Shown: in pieces, positions 46,650-56,395 of the stretch | How positions within the stretch are numbered: position 1 is the stretch's first letter | Layout: each line of letters opens with the position of its first letter | Source of the DNA: Janthinobacterium sp. | GTDB lineage: Bacteria; Pseudomonadota; Gammaproteobacteria; Burkholderiales; Burkholderiaceae_D | Length of the DNA: 64,000 nucleotides | Assembly: GCA_003133225.1 (NCBI GenBank) | Contig: PKWL01000072.1 | Coordinates: 62,001-126,000 of the forward strand | Direction: 5' to 3' | Made by a program: the position numbers and the translations under genes | Notes under the pieces: generated by a model | Database searches by the model: none | Told to the model about the DNA's origin: nothing | The model's input: the letters and a program-made list of their open reading frames with translations, nothing else

Positions 46650-47308
46650 TTTTTCACCGCCTTGCTTTTTTTGTCGGCCGCCGCCTTGCGCTGGGCGTTG
46701 ACTTCGTCGGGATCGAGATAACGGAAGGTCTTGGCGACGGCGTCGAGCGTGAGCGTGCCGTCTTTCACCGTGCTCACGCTCATATTGTTGAGCGTGACGA
46801 TACGCGGCAGATTGGCCATGTCGCCGGCAAAGGCGCCGATATCGTGGTAACTGCCCGTCACCTTGATGTCGATCGGCAGCTCGGCGTAATAGTCCTTGAC
46901 CACCACCTGGCCCGGCTTGAACAGCTCGAACTGCAGGCCGCGGCCCAGCCCCGCCTGGTTGATGTCGGACAAAAGGGCGGCCATTTCAGCCTTGCTCGGC
47001 AGCTGCTTTTGGAGACGGTTGACGTACTGGTCGACGAGCATTTTTTGCGCGCGCAAGGCGTCCAGGTTGATCGCCTGCCCCATCTTTTGCGTGTATTCCT
47101 GGCGCAGGAGCACTTCTTGCTGGGCCCCGAGCGCCTGCTCCTCGAACTGGCCGCTCCAGTAGGCAAAATAACCGAGCGTGATGACGCCGGCCATGATGCC
47201 GGCCCCGCACAGAAGGCGCGGCGCGAGCGGCCATTGGCCGGGTTGGCGCTCGCCTAGGCCCTGAAACTGCGCCGCCAGCGAGGTCACTAAATAGTTCAGA
47301 TTGGCCAT
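46646..47308 (-). CDS. pilO: PilO, type IV pilus alignment protein
   Basis: 220 residues. A single membrane helix (AGIMAGVITLGYFAYW, about 36-51) follows a short cytosolic N-terminus, then a coiled coil (about 52-110) and a ferredoxin-like periplasmic domain (about 115-205, KPGQVVVKDYYAELPIDIKVTG). PilO pairs with PilN and organises the inner-membrane complex of the pilus. It lies 17 bases after pilN and overlaps pilP. Confidence 0.92.
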   Translation of the reverse strand: MANLNYLVTSLAAQFQGLGERQPGQWPLAPRLLCGAGIMAGVITLGYFAYWSGQFEEQALGAQQEVLLRQEYTQKMGQAINLDALRAQKMLVDQYVNRLQKQLPSKAEMAALLSDINQAGLGRGLQFELFKPGQVVVKDYYAELPIDIKVTGSYHDIGAFAGDMANLPRIVTLNNMSVSTVKDGTLTLDAVAKTFRYLDPDEVNAQRKAAADKKSKAVKK

Positions 47309-47325
47309 GAATTTGAATTCCGATC

Positions 47326-47943
47326 TCAGCGCGCGGACACGGCCAGAGCTTCGGGCGCCAATTTGGCGCTCGGCTTGTCCTTGTCGCGCGGACGCTTGAT
47401 GCCCACGATGATGATAAATTCCACCACTTTGCTGGCACTTTTGTTTTTTTCCAGAGGGCTTGAGCGCACTTCGACCAGCTCAGGTTTCTCCAGCCACGGC
47501 GAGGCGCCTGCCAGGTTGCGCAGAAATTCGGAGACCCGCTCTTGCGACTGCGCAAAGCCGTTCATCGAAACCCTCTGGCCGTCCTGCTTGAAGGCCTTCA
47601 GGTAGACCCCTTCCGGAGTTTGCTTGACCAGCTCGTCCATCAGATAGACCGGCTGGTTACGGTCGCCCTGCAAATCTTCGACCGCCTGCTGGCGCGCTTT
47701 CAGGGCTTCTATTTCCTGCTTCAAGGTGGCGATTTCGACGATTTTCTTGTCCAACTCGACATTGGCGCTTTTGATCAGCTGATTGCGTTGGTTTTGGATC
47801 GCATTGCGCCCCGCGTTATAGCCGCCGACGGCCAGCACCACGGCCGCGCCAAGGATCGCGCACAAGGTCAAGAGGGCGAAAAACGCGGCCTTTTTCTGTT
47901 TGCGTTTCGCTTCGCGGTGGGGCAACAAGTTAATGCGAATCAT
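47326..47943 (-). CDS. pilN: PilN, type IV pilus assembly protein
   Basis: 205 residues. It begins MIRINLLPHREAKRK, the conserved short cytoplasmic motif that binds PilM. One membrane helix (about 21-43), a coiled coil and a periplasmic alpha-beta domain follow. Its ATG shares a base with the pilM TGA (TGATG at 47945-47941), which decides the start; an in-frame upstream extension of ten residues lies inside pilM and is not used. Together with PilO it forms the inner-membrane scaffold. Confidence 0.93.
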   Translation of the reverse strand: MIRINLLPHREAKRKQKKAAFFALLTLCAILGAAVVLAVGGYNAGRNAIQNQRNQLIKSANVELDKKIVEIATLKQEIEALKARQQAVEDLQGDRNQPVYLMDELVKQTPEGVYLKAFKQDGQRVSMNGFAQSQERVSEFLRNLAGASPWLEKPELVEVRSSPLEKNKSASKVVEFIIIVGIKRPRDKDKPSAKLAPEALAVSAR

Positions 47944-49016
47944 CAGCCGAACCTCCGCAAGGCTAGGCCGCACGCGACCAGATAGGCCGGCGCCTCAAAG
48001 CGCAATTGCTGTTCGCGCACGGTCGGCGCCAGCTGCATGCCCTTAAATGGGGAGAGGACGGCGCTGGAAATCTTGGTGCGGCCGGCCACGATGTCAAGCA
48101 GGCCGGGAATCAAGGCGCAGCCGCCGGCCAGGTACGACTGGTCGACCCGAGTGTAGGGCGTGGACGTGAAGAAAAATTGGATGGCGCGCGTCACTTCTAG
48201 CGCGGCGCTCTCCATAAACGGCGTCAGGATGTCGTTCTGGTAATTGACCGGCAAATCGCCCGTCTTCTTGCGCGTCTCGGCTTGCTCGAACGGCATGCTG
48301 TAGGCGCGCACGATCTCCTGGGTCAGCTGGTTGCCGCCAAACGGCTGTTCGCGCTCGTAAATGGTGATGCCGCCTTGGAGCACGGAAATGTGGGTGACCT
48401 GGGCTCCGATTTGGAACAATGCCACAATCTGGTCCTTGCCTTGCGGCGTTTGCACAGTGACCCGGTCCAACGCCGCGCGCGCCGCATACGATTCGATGTC
48501 CATCACCATGGCTTTCAGCCCCGCCGCCTCGGCGATGGCGACCCGGTCTTCCACTTTTTCGCGGCGCGAGGCGGCCAGCATGACTTCGATGTCGTCGGGC
48601 GAATTGGGAGCCTGGCCGAGTACGTCAAAATCGAGACTCACTTCGTCTAGCGCAAACGGAATGTACTGGCTCGCTTCCGATTCGACTTGCACTTCCAGCT
48701 GGTCTTCCGCCATGCCGGCGGGCAAAATGATTTTTTTGGTGATCACGGAGGCCGGCGGCATGCCGAGCACGACGTGGCGGGCGCGCGTGCCGCTTTTTTT
48801 CAAGACCCGGCGCACCGCCTCCGACACCTGGTCGAAGTTATCTATATTGCCGTCGACGACGGCACCGCGCGGCAGCAACTCGCACGCATAATGCTCGAGG
48901 CGAAGGTCGCATTTGCCGGTCAGACTCAACTCTACCAAGCGTACGCTGGAGGTGCTAATGTCGATCCCGACCATGGGTGGGGTGGGTTTGCCAAACAGGG
49001 ACTTCAAGTCAAACAT
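47943..49016 (-). CDS. pilM: PilM, actin-like type IV pilus ATPase-fold protein
   Basis: 357 residues with the actin/FtsA-like fold: an N-terminal phosphate loop MVGIDISTSSVRLVEL, and a C-terminal AGGCALIPGLLDIVAGRT segment. PilM sits at the cytosolic face and binds the PilN N-terminus. A GGAGGCGAG Shine-Dalgarno supports the ATG at 49016. It is the first gene of pilMNOPQ, with a candidate promoter at 49151-49180, and is divergent from ponA, the widely conserved arrangement. Confidence 0.95.
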   Translation of the reverse strand: MFDLKSLFGKPTPPMVGIDISTSSVRLVELSLTGKCDLRLEHYACELLPRGAVVDGNIDNFDQVSEAVRRVLKKSGTRARHVVLGMPPASVITKKIILPAGMAEDQLEVQVESEASQYIPFALDEVSLDFDVLGQAPNSPDDIEVMLAASRREKVEDRVAIAEAAGLKAMVMDIESYAARAALDRVTVQTPQGKDQIVALFQIGAQVTHISVLQGGITIYEREQPFGGNQLTQEIVRAYSMPFEQAETRKKTGDLPVNYQNDILTPFMESAALEVTRAIQFFFTSTPYTRVDQSYLAGGCALIPGLLDIVAGRTKISSAVLSPFKGMQLAPTVREQQLRFEAPAYLVACGLALRRFG

Positions 49017-49373
49017 CTCGCCTCCTTGCGCCGCGCGGCGCCATGGCTAGCGCGATATGGTGTTGCCGGACACGGGAGAAAAGTGTTTGCATAAAGGGAA
49101 ACTCATTCGAAAACCAGCGTTTGGACGTGATATCTTTGCCAGTAAGGTAAATCGTAGCAATAAGCGTGAGCTCATGTAAAGGTATTTCTGCAGTGCATGA
49201 TTAGCGACGTGTGGGTATCAAACCACACTGTGTGGCCCTCTGCATAACTAACTTGCCTCATAGTTCACGCCGGAAATTTGGCGCGCGCCGTGCCAAAGGC
49301 GCAGCTTGGCGCCAAGCACCGTGGGCGTCGCTTATAATTGAATCGCATAACTACAGCGAAAGATTTGACGCGC
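49017..49373. promoter_or_regulatory. 357-bp divergent spacer between pilM and ponA
   Basis: No gene is supported. It contains a candidate pilM promoter (annotated separately) and a plus-strand TATAAT at 49333-49338, about 35 bases before the ponA ATG, without a good -35. Confidence 0.5.
49151..49180 (-). promoter_or_regulatory. Candidate sigma-70 promoter of pilMNOPQ
   Basis: Minus strand: TTTACA (49180-49175), an 18-bp spacer and TACGAT (49156-49151). The implied leader to the pilM start is about 128 bases. Confidence 0.4.
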
Positions 49374-51713
49374 ATGAGCACCCAACCCGCCACCCCGCCC
49401 TCCCGACCCGTCGCTGCGCGGACGCAATCGAAACGTATCGCGCTCGTGGCGCTAGCGTCACTGCTGGGCCTGGCCTTGGCCGCGATGCTGGTCGCCGTCT
49501 TCGCCCTTGCCTTGGCTTACCCTAACCTGCCGGCTCTCGACCTGGTGACCGACTACCGTCCCAAAATGCCACTCCGCATTTTTTCGGCCGATAATGTGTT
49601 GATCGGCGAATTCGGCGAAGAGCGCCGCAATCTGGTGCGCATCAAGGATATCCCCGATGTCATGAAAAAAGCCGTTCTGGCCATTGAGGATGACCGCTTC
49701 TACGAGCATGGCGGGATCGATTACATGGGTATCGTGCGCGCCGCGCTGCATAACGCGACCGGTGGCACGAAACAAGGCGCATCGACCATCACGCAGCAAG
49801 TCGCGCGCAACTTCTTCCTGTCGAGCGAACAGACTTGGAAGCGCAAGGCGTATGAAGTCCTGCTGGCCTGGAAAATCGAACAAAATCTGAGCAAGGACCA
49901 GATTCTTGAAGTGTATATGAACCAGATTTATCTGGGCCAGCGTGCCTATGGCTTTGCCTCGGCCGCGCAAATCTACTTCGGCAAGAACCTGAAAGACATC
50001 AGTTTGGCCGAGGCGGCCATGCTGGCTGGCTTGCCCAAGGCGCCATCGGCCTATAACCCGGTGGTCAACCCGAAGCGCGCCGGCACCCGCCAGCAATATA
50101 TCTTGCAACGGATGCATCAGCTCCATTACATCACGGACGCCCAGTTTGAAGCCGCCAAGGCCGAGCCGCTCAAGGTCAAGACCGACAGCAACGAATTTGG
50201 CGTGCATGCCGAGTATGTGGCGGAAATGGCGCGCCAGTTGGTCTACGAACAATTCAAGGAAGACACCTACACGCGCGGGCTCAATGTGTTTACCACCGTC
50301 ACCAAGGCGGACCAGGACGCGGCCTACCTGGCGCTGCGGCGCGGCGTGATGGATTATGAAAAACGCCACGGCTATCGCGGCCCGGAAGCGTACATCGACA
50401 TTCCGCAAGTGAAGGAAGAGGCGGACGATGCGATCGAAATGGAACTGGCCGACCATGCCGACAGCGACGACATCATTGCGGCCATGGTGCTGCAGGCCAC
50501 GCCGCAAAAAATCATTGCCGTCACGGCCTCGGGCGAAGATATCAGCATCACCGGCTCGGCCCTCAAATTTGGCGCGGCCTGGCTTTCGGAAAAAGCGCCG
50601 CCCAACCGCCGCATCCGGCGCGGCGCCGTGATCCGGGTCATGCAAGAAGGCAGCACCTGGAGCTTGACGCAGATGCCCGAGATCGAAGCGGCGTTCGTGG
50701 CGGCCAGCACCACCGACGGCGCCATTCGCGCCATGGTCGGCGGCTTCGACTACAACCGCAACAAGTTCAACCACGTCACGCAAGCATGGCGCCAGCCCGG
50801 CTCTTCTTTCAAGCCCTTCATCTATTCCGCTTCGCTAGAGCGTGGCCTGTCGCCGGCCACCATCATCGACGATGCGCCCATTACGTTCGACGCCGGCCAG
50901 ACCGGCGGCCAAGCGTGGGAGCCGAAGAATTACGACAATAAATATGAAGGCCCGATGACGATGCGCAAGGGCTTGACCAAGTCGAAAAACATGATCTCGA
51001 TTCGCATCTTGCAAAAAATCGGCGCCAAATACGGCCAGGAATACGCCATGCGCTTCGGTTTCGATGCCGACAAAAATCCGCCCTACCTGACCTTAGCTTT
51101 GGGCGCGGGCGCCGTCACGCCACTGCAAATGGCGGGCGCCTATGCCGTCTTCGCCAACGGCGGCTACAAGGTCAGCCCTTACTTGATCAAGCGGGTCACT
51201 GACAGCAACGGCAAGGTCTTGTCGCTTGCGCAGCCGGACTTGGCCGGGGTCGAGGGCAATCGCGTCATCGACGAGCGCAACGCCTTCCTCATCGACAGCA
51301 TGCTAAAAGACGTCGTGCGCTACGGCACTGCGACCAAGGCGCTGGCGCTAAAGCGGCCCGATATTTCCGGCAAGACCGGCACCACCAACGATTCGTTTGA
51401 TGCCTGGTTCGCCGGCTACCAGTCAAAACTGGTCGGCATCGCCTGGATCGGGTATGACCAGCCGAAGAACCTGGGCAACCGGGAAACGGGCGGCGGCCTA
51501 GCCCTGCCAATCTGGATCGGTTTCATGCAAACGGCCTTGAAGGGCATTCCGATCGAGGAGCGCATGGTCCCGGCCGGAGTGGTTCGGGCCGGCGACGAAT
51601 ATTATTATTCGGAAAACCCGCCCGGCACGGGCGTGCGCAGCCTGGAAGCGGGCACGCGCGACTCGCCGTCTGAAGAAAAAGCGCAGGATGCGGTCAAGAA
51701 TGAACTGTTCTAG
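49374..51713 (+). CDS. mrcA: Penicillin-binding protein 1A, bifunctional transglycosylase/transpeptidase
   Basis: 779 residues. One N-terminal membrane helix (about 18-48) is followed by a GT51 transglycosylase domain (IEDDRFYEHGGIDYMGIVRA, about 98-117, with GASTITQQVARNFFLS), then an OB-like insert (about 330-430). The transpeptidase domain has the SxxK serine in PGSSFKPF (about 476-483), SKN and the KTGTT triad member. It polymerises and cross-links peptidoglycan in the periplasm. The ATG at 49374 was chosen; a start at 49338 would overlap the candidate -10. It is divergent from pilM, as in Pseudomonas and many other proteobacteria. Confidence 0.95.
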   Translation: MSTQPATPPSRPVAARTQSKRIALVALASLLGLALAAMLVAVFALALAYPNLPALDLVTDYRPKMPLRIFSADNVLIGEFGEERRNLVRIKDIPDVMKKAVLAIEDDRFYEHGGIDYMGIVRAALHNATGGTKQGASTITQQVARNFFLSSEQTWKRKAYEVLLAWKIEQNLSKDQILEVYMNQIYLGQRAYGFASAAQIYFGKNLKDISLAEAAMLAGLPKAPSAYNPVVNPKRAGTRQQYILQRMHQLHYITDAQFEAAKAEPLKVKTDSNEFGVHAEYVAEMARQLVYEQFKEDTYTRGLNVFTTVTKADQDAAYLALRRGVMDYEKRHGYRGPEAYIDIPQVKEEADDAIEMELADHADSDDIIAAMVLQATPQKIIAVTASGEDISITGSALKFGAAWLSEKAPPNRRIRRGAVIRVMQEGSTWSLTQMPEIEAAFVAASTTDGAIRAMVGGFDYNRNKFNHVTQAWRQPGSSFKPFIYSASLERGLSPATIIDDAPITFDAGQTGGQAWEPKNYDNKYEGPMTMRKGLTKSKNMISIRILQKIGAKYGQEYAMRFGFDADKNPPYLTLALGAGAVTPLQMAGAYAVFANGGYKVSPYLIKRVTDSNGKVLSLAQPDLAGVEGNRVIDERNAFLIDSMLKDVVRYGTATKALALKRPDISGKTGTTNDSFDAWFAGYQSKLVGIAWIGYDQPKNLGNRETGGGLALPIWIGFMQTALKGIPIEERMVPAGVVRAGDEYYYSENPPGTGVRSLEAGTRDSPSEEKAQDAVKNELF

Positions 51714-51719
51714 CGCCGG

Positions 51720-52046
51720 CTACAACGTGACCTTGGTGCCGGCCTGGGCGCTGGCGAGGGCGGACAAGGCGGACAACAATTCGGAGCCGTCGCGCGTGTT
51801 GATCCATTGCGCACCGGACCGTTTGTAGTGGAAACCGCCCGATTTCGCCGCCACCCAAAGTTCCTGCATCGGCGCCTGGCTGTTGACGATGATCTTCGAG
51901 CCGTTGTCGATAAACTCGATGTGCAGCACATTGCCGCTGCGGCTGCACTCAACGTCGAGCAGGTCTTCGTTGTTCAAACGGTCGAACGCGGCCTCGATTG
52001 CATCCAAGGTTGCCTCGGCCTGGGCCAGGAATTCTGATTCGCTCAT
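51720..52046 (-). CDS. cyaY: CyaY, bacterial frataxin
   Basis: 108 residues. The first helix is acidic (LDAIEAAFDRLNNEDLLDVECSRSG), forming the iron-binding ridge, and the strands continue with VLHIEFIDNGSKIIVNSQAPMQELWVAAKSGGFHY, the frataxin signature. It regulates Fe-S cluster assembly by contacting IscS and iron. The start at MSESEF (52046) gives the family N-terminus; four upstream residues are in frame but unlikely. It converges with ponA and is divergent from lptM, a common betaproteobacterial order with lysA. Confidence 0.93.
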   Translation of the reverse strand: MSESEFLAQAEATLDAIEAAFDRLNNEDLLDVECSRSGNVLHIEFIDNGSKIIVNSQAPMQELWVAAKSGGFHYKRSGAQWINTRDGSELLSALSALASAQAGTKVTL

Positions 52047-52086
52047 GCTACACTCCAAATTCTCTGATCAAACCGTGATTCTAATC

Positions 52087-52290
52087 GTGAAGTCCTCTTT
52101 AACGTTTTATATCGGCATTTGCGTGGTTGGCGCCGGGCTGCTGAGCGCGTGCGGCCAAACCGGCCCGCTGTATTTGCCGAAAGTGCGCGCCAAGCCGGCC
52201 GCACAGGCGAGCCAGCCCGCCACGCCCTCGGCGCGCTCCGTGCCAACTGCTGAGCCGGTCCCGTCCACCCTCCCCGCGTCCCAACAATAA
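52087..52290 (+). CDS. lptM: LptM (YifL-type) small LPS-assembly lipoprotein
   Basis: 67 residues. A hydrophobic signal peptide leads to a lipobox, LLSACGQTGPLYLP; the CGQTGPLYLP segment is the signature of LptM/YifL, which stabilises the LptD-LptE LPS translocon. After it the chain is low-complexity Ala/Pro/Ser. The start is a GTG at 52087; no ATG is available near the signal peptide, and earlier in-frame sequence overlaps the cyaY promoter. It lies 8 bases before lysA, the usual pairing. Confidence 0.85.
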   Translation: MKSSLTFYIGICVVGAGLLSACGQTGPLYLPKVRAKPAAQASQPATPSARSVPTAEPVPSTLPASQQ

Positions 52291-52298
52291 GACTCTTT

Positions 52299-53576
52299 AT
52301 GCCGCATTTTGCTTACCAAGACGGCGTACTACACGCCGAAGCCACCTCGCTTTGTGCGATCGCCGCCCAGTTCGGCACGCCCACTTACGTTTATTCCAAA
52401 GCCGCTCTGCTGGAAAATTTCGCATCCTACGCCAATGCTTGCGCCGGGCGCGATGCGCTCGTGTGTTATGCCATGAAAGCCAATTCGAATCTGGCTGTGC
52501 TCGACTTGCTGGCCCGCCGCGGCGCCGGCTTCGATATCGTCTCCGGCGGCGAATTGCTGCGCGTGATCGCCGCCGGCGGCGATCCGGGCAAGGTGATTTT
52601 TTCCGGCGTCGGCAAGAGCGAGGACGAAATGCGCTTGGCCCTAGGGCACGGCATTTTGTGCTTTAACGTGGAATCGATCCCCGAACTGCACCGCCTGAAC
52701 CAGGTCGCCGGCGCCATGGGCAAGCAAGCGCCCGTGTCCTTGCGCGTTAACCCGAATGTCGATGCCAAGACCCACCCGTACATCGCGACCGGACTGAGGG
52801 CGAACAAATTCGGGGTCGCCTTCGACGACGCACTAGACACCTATCGCGCCGCCGCGCAATTGCCGCACTTGCGCGTGACGGGCATCGACTGCCATATCGG
52901 CTCCCAATTGCTAGACGATGCGCCACTATTGGCCGCGCTTGACAAATTGATCAACCTGATCGACGTGCTAGACGCGGAAGGCATCTTGCTGCACCATCTC
53001 GACATCGGCGGCGGCATTGGCATCGCCTATGGCGAAGACGGCGAAGCCGCTCCGGTCGCAGTCAAGGCCTATCTAGGCCGCCTGTTCGAGCGCATCGACC
53101 TCTGGCGCGCCCAAAGCCACCATGGCGTACCGATCAAGGTCATCTTCGAGCCGGGCCGCTCTATCGTCGGCAATTCCGGCGTCCTGCTAACGCGCGTGGA
53201 ATTCATCAAGCCGGGCCCAGAAAAGAATTTTTGCGTCGTCGACGCGGCCATGAACGACATGATGCGCCCAGCCCTGTACCAGGCATGGATGGGCATCCAG
53301 CCGGTGCGAAAAAGCGACAGGCCGACGCTCAAATATGACGTGGTGGGCCCCATCTGCGAATCGGGCGATTGGCTGGCGCGCGAGCGTGAACTGGCGGTCG
53401 AGGCGGGCGATCTGCTGGTGCTGATGTCGGCCGGCGCCTACGGCATGACGATGGCATCGAATTACAATACGCGCGGGCGGGCGGCCGAAGTGATCGTCGA
53501 TGGCGATCTATGCCATCTGGTGCGCCGGCGCGAAGCGGCGGCCGATCTGTTTGCACTCGAGAGCACCATCAGTTAA
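52299..53576 (+). CDS. lysA: LysA, diaminopimelate decarboxylase
   Basis: 425 residues, a fold-III PLP decarboxylase. The PLP lysine is in CYAMKANSNLAVL (about residue 55), the substrate loop HIGSQLLD is near 205, the glycine-rich phosphate site is HLDIGGGIGI, and EPGRSIVGNSG and the active-site cysteine motif GPICESGDWLA follow. It decarboxylates meso-diaminopimelate to lysine. It is co-oriented with lptM, 8 bases upstream. Confidence 0.96.
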   Translation: MPHFAYQDGVLHAEATSLCAIAAQFGTPTYVYSKAALLENFASYANACAGRDALVCYAMKANSNLAVLDLLARRGAGFDIVSGGELLRVIAAGGDPGKVIFSGVGKSEDEMRLALGHGILCFNVESIPELHRLNQVAGAMGKQAPVSLRVNPNVDAKTHPYIATGLRANKFGVAFDDALDTYRAAAQLPHLRVTGIDCHIGSQLLDDAPLLAALDKLINLIDVLDAEGILLHHLDIGGGIGIAYGEDGEAAPVAVKAYLGRLFERIDLWRAQSHHGVPIKVIFEPGRSIVGNSGVLLTRVEFIKPGPEKNFCVVDAAMNDMMRPALYQAWMGIQPVRKSDRPTLKYDVVGPICESGDWLARERELAVEAGDLLVLMSAGAYGMTMASNYNTRGRAAEVIVDGDLCHLVRRREAAADLFALESTIS

Positions 53577-53670
53577 TGGGTGCGCCCCGGGAAGAACGCG
53601 GATGTCAATGGAACAGTCGCGTAAGCCCAGGGGGCAGATGCCCTTGCATCCCTGCCAAGCGCGCGCTACG

Positions 53671-54339
53671 TTACTTTAAGCCGGCGATATAATCGGCGAC
53701 GGCTGCGATTTCGTCATCCGACAGCCGCTTGGCGATGGTCGTCATGGGCGCGCTGTTTTTGCGTGTCCCGCCACGAAACACGGTCAATTGCGCGCTCGTG
53801 TACTCTTGATGCTGGCCCCCGATGCGCGGGTATTGCACCGGGATGCCGGCCCCGGCGGCGCCGTGGCAACCGGCACAGGCAGGCACGCTCTTTTCGGCGA
53901 TACCGCCACGGTAAATCTTTTTGCCGATTTCAACCGTGTCCTTGTTTTTCGCGGCGCCCGGCATGGGCGCCTGCGCGCTCAGGTAGGCGGCCACCTCTTT
54001 CTTTTCCTGATCCGTCAACATCGTGGCAAACGTTGTCATGAGCGCTTGATTGCGCTCTGGCGTCGTGAAATTGACCAATTGCTTGTAAAGATAGGCTGGA
54101 TGCTGGCCGGCCAGCCTCGGATTGGCGGGAATGATCGAATTGCCGGCGGGGCCATGACAGGTAATGCAGGCGGGCAAACCACGCGCCGCATCGCCGTTAG
54201 CGAACAAGGTAGCGCCTTTGGCCGCATCGACCACCGCCGCAACGGGGGCCTTGCCAACTTCGGCCACAGCCGCCACTGCCGTTACTGCCAACGATGCGGC
54301 GAGCAAGGATTTTACAAACGGTGAAAACGCACAATTCAT
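53671..54339 (-). CDS. Diheme cytochrome c4-type protein
   Basis: 222 residues. A signal peptide (about 1-26) is followed by two c-type haem domains, each with a CxxCH: CITCH at 58-62 and CAGCH at 155-159, plus downstream methionines ([14 protein letters not shown]) as sixth ligands. The tandem layout and length match cytochrome c4. It shuttles electrons in the periplasm, usually towards terminal oxidases. It is divergent from engB; the shared spacer of about 170 bases contains the palindromic TATTGTACAATA that could serve as a -10 on both strands. Confidence 0.9.
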   Translation of the reverse strand: MNCAFSPFVKSLLAASLAVTAVAAVAEVGKAPVAAVVDAAKGATLFANGDAARGLPACITCHGPAGNSIIPANPRLAGQHPAYLYKQLVNFTTPERNQALMTTFATMLTDQEKKEVAAYLSAQAPMPGAAKNKDTVEIGKKIYRGGIAEKSVPACAGCHGAAGAGIPVQYPRIGGQHQEYTSAQLTVFRGGTRKNSAPMTTIAKRLSDDEIAAVADYIAGLK

Positions 54340-54512
54340 TCAAACACCCTGGGTCAAAAATTAGTGGGAAAGATTGTCTCTCGGCGCTTAAAACAGCCGC
54401 CGGCGCGCGCCGCCGCTTTGCAGTCACAGCGAAAGCAACAATTCGTAACCCCTTATTGTACAATAGCTTCCTGGCGTTATCGCTCCCTTTTGTTGCATTT
54501 TATACTCATTTT

Positions 54513-55232
54513 ATGTCCAAACTCTGGCAAGCCCGCTTCTATACAACCGTCAACCAATTGCCTGAGCTGCCCAATACCACGGTGCCGGAAATTGCTTTTG
54601 CGGGTCGCTCGAACGCCGGCAAATCGACCGCCATCAATATTTTGTGTAACCAAAAGGGGTTGGCGTTTGCCTCCAAGACTCCCGGGCGCACCCAGCACAT
54701 CAACTATTTTTCGATCGGCGGCTCGCGTGTCGGCCAGCACCGCAAAGATGCCACGGTGGTCGAGGAAATGGAGTGTCTGCTCGTCGACTTGCCGGGCTAT
54801 GGTTACGCCGAAGTGTCGGGCTCGGCCAAGTTACATTGGCAAAAGCTGCTGGGCGACTACGTGCAGCGGCGCGAGCAGTTGGCGGCCTTGATCCTGATCA
54901 TGGATTCGCGCCGCCCGTTCACCGACCTCGACATCCAGATGTTGGAATGGTTCGCACCTACGGGCAAACCGATTCATTGCATCCTCACCAAGGCGGACAA
55001 GCTTAACCGCAACGACGCCACCAACACCTTGCGCCAGGCCCGTGCCCGGCTCGCCAGCTACGTCGACGAGGATGACGAAGGTTTCCCGTTCACGGCGCAA
55101 TTGTTTTCCGCTTTGAAGCGGATCGGGATCGAGGAGGCCAACGACAAGATCATGGCGTTGGCCGGCATCAGCGACGACGGCGCGGACGCGCCAGCTGACT
55201 TGATCGACATAAGCGACGCTGACCAAGCATAG
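54513..55232 (+). CDS. engB: EngB (YsxC), ribosome-biogenesis GTPase
   Basis: 239 residues. The G domain begins near residue 23: G1 [17 protein letters not shown]2 [11 protein letters not shown]3 [12 protein letters not shown]4 LTKADKLN and a G5-like FSALKRIG. It assists assembly of the large ribosomal subunit. The ATG at 54513 is chosen because [20 protein letters not shown] is the family start. A TACAAT lies 50 bases upstream. The acidic C-terminal tail (about 215-239) is an extension beyond the core. hemB follows. Confidence 0.94.
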   Translation: MSKLWQARFYTTVNQLPELPNTTVPEIAFAGRSNAGKSTAINILCNQKGLAFASKTPGRTQHINYFSIGGSRVGQHRKDATVVEEMECLLVDLPGYGYAEVSGSAKLHWQKLLGDYVQRREQLAALILIMDSRRPFTDLDIQMLEWFAPTGKPIHCILTKADKLNRNDATNTLRQARARLASYVDEDDEGFPFTAQLFSALKRIGIEEANDKIMALAGISDDGADAPADLIDISDADQA

Positions 55233-56294
<1,062 letters not shown>

Positions 56295-56300
56295 CTCGCC

Positions 56301-56330
56301 CGCCTGGGCCCGCGCTTGCGGGCCCAGGCG
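56301..56330. terminator. First hairpin after hemB
   Basis: A perfect 13-bp stem (56301-56313 with 56318-56330) and a GCTT loop, starting 6 bases after the hemB stop. There is no long T-run on either side. It lies between convergent genes and may act on both strands. Confidence 0.6.
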
Positions 56331-56340
56331 CCTTGAATTG

Positions 56341-56376
56341 AGCGCTGCGCCCGTTTTCACACGCGGGCGCAGCGCT
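56341..56376. terminator. Second hairpin between hemB and the TonB-like gene
   Basis: A perfect 13-bp stem (56341-56353 with 56364-56376) around a 10-base loop containing TTTT. It lies 19 bases past the stop of the minus-strand gene and 10 bases from the first hairpin. Confidence 0.6.
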
Positions 56377-56395
56377 GTGCGCGGCAGTCGTTTGC

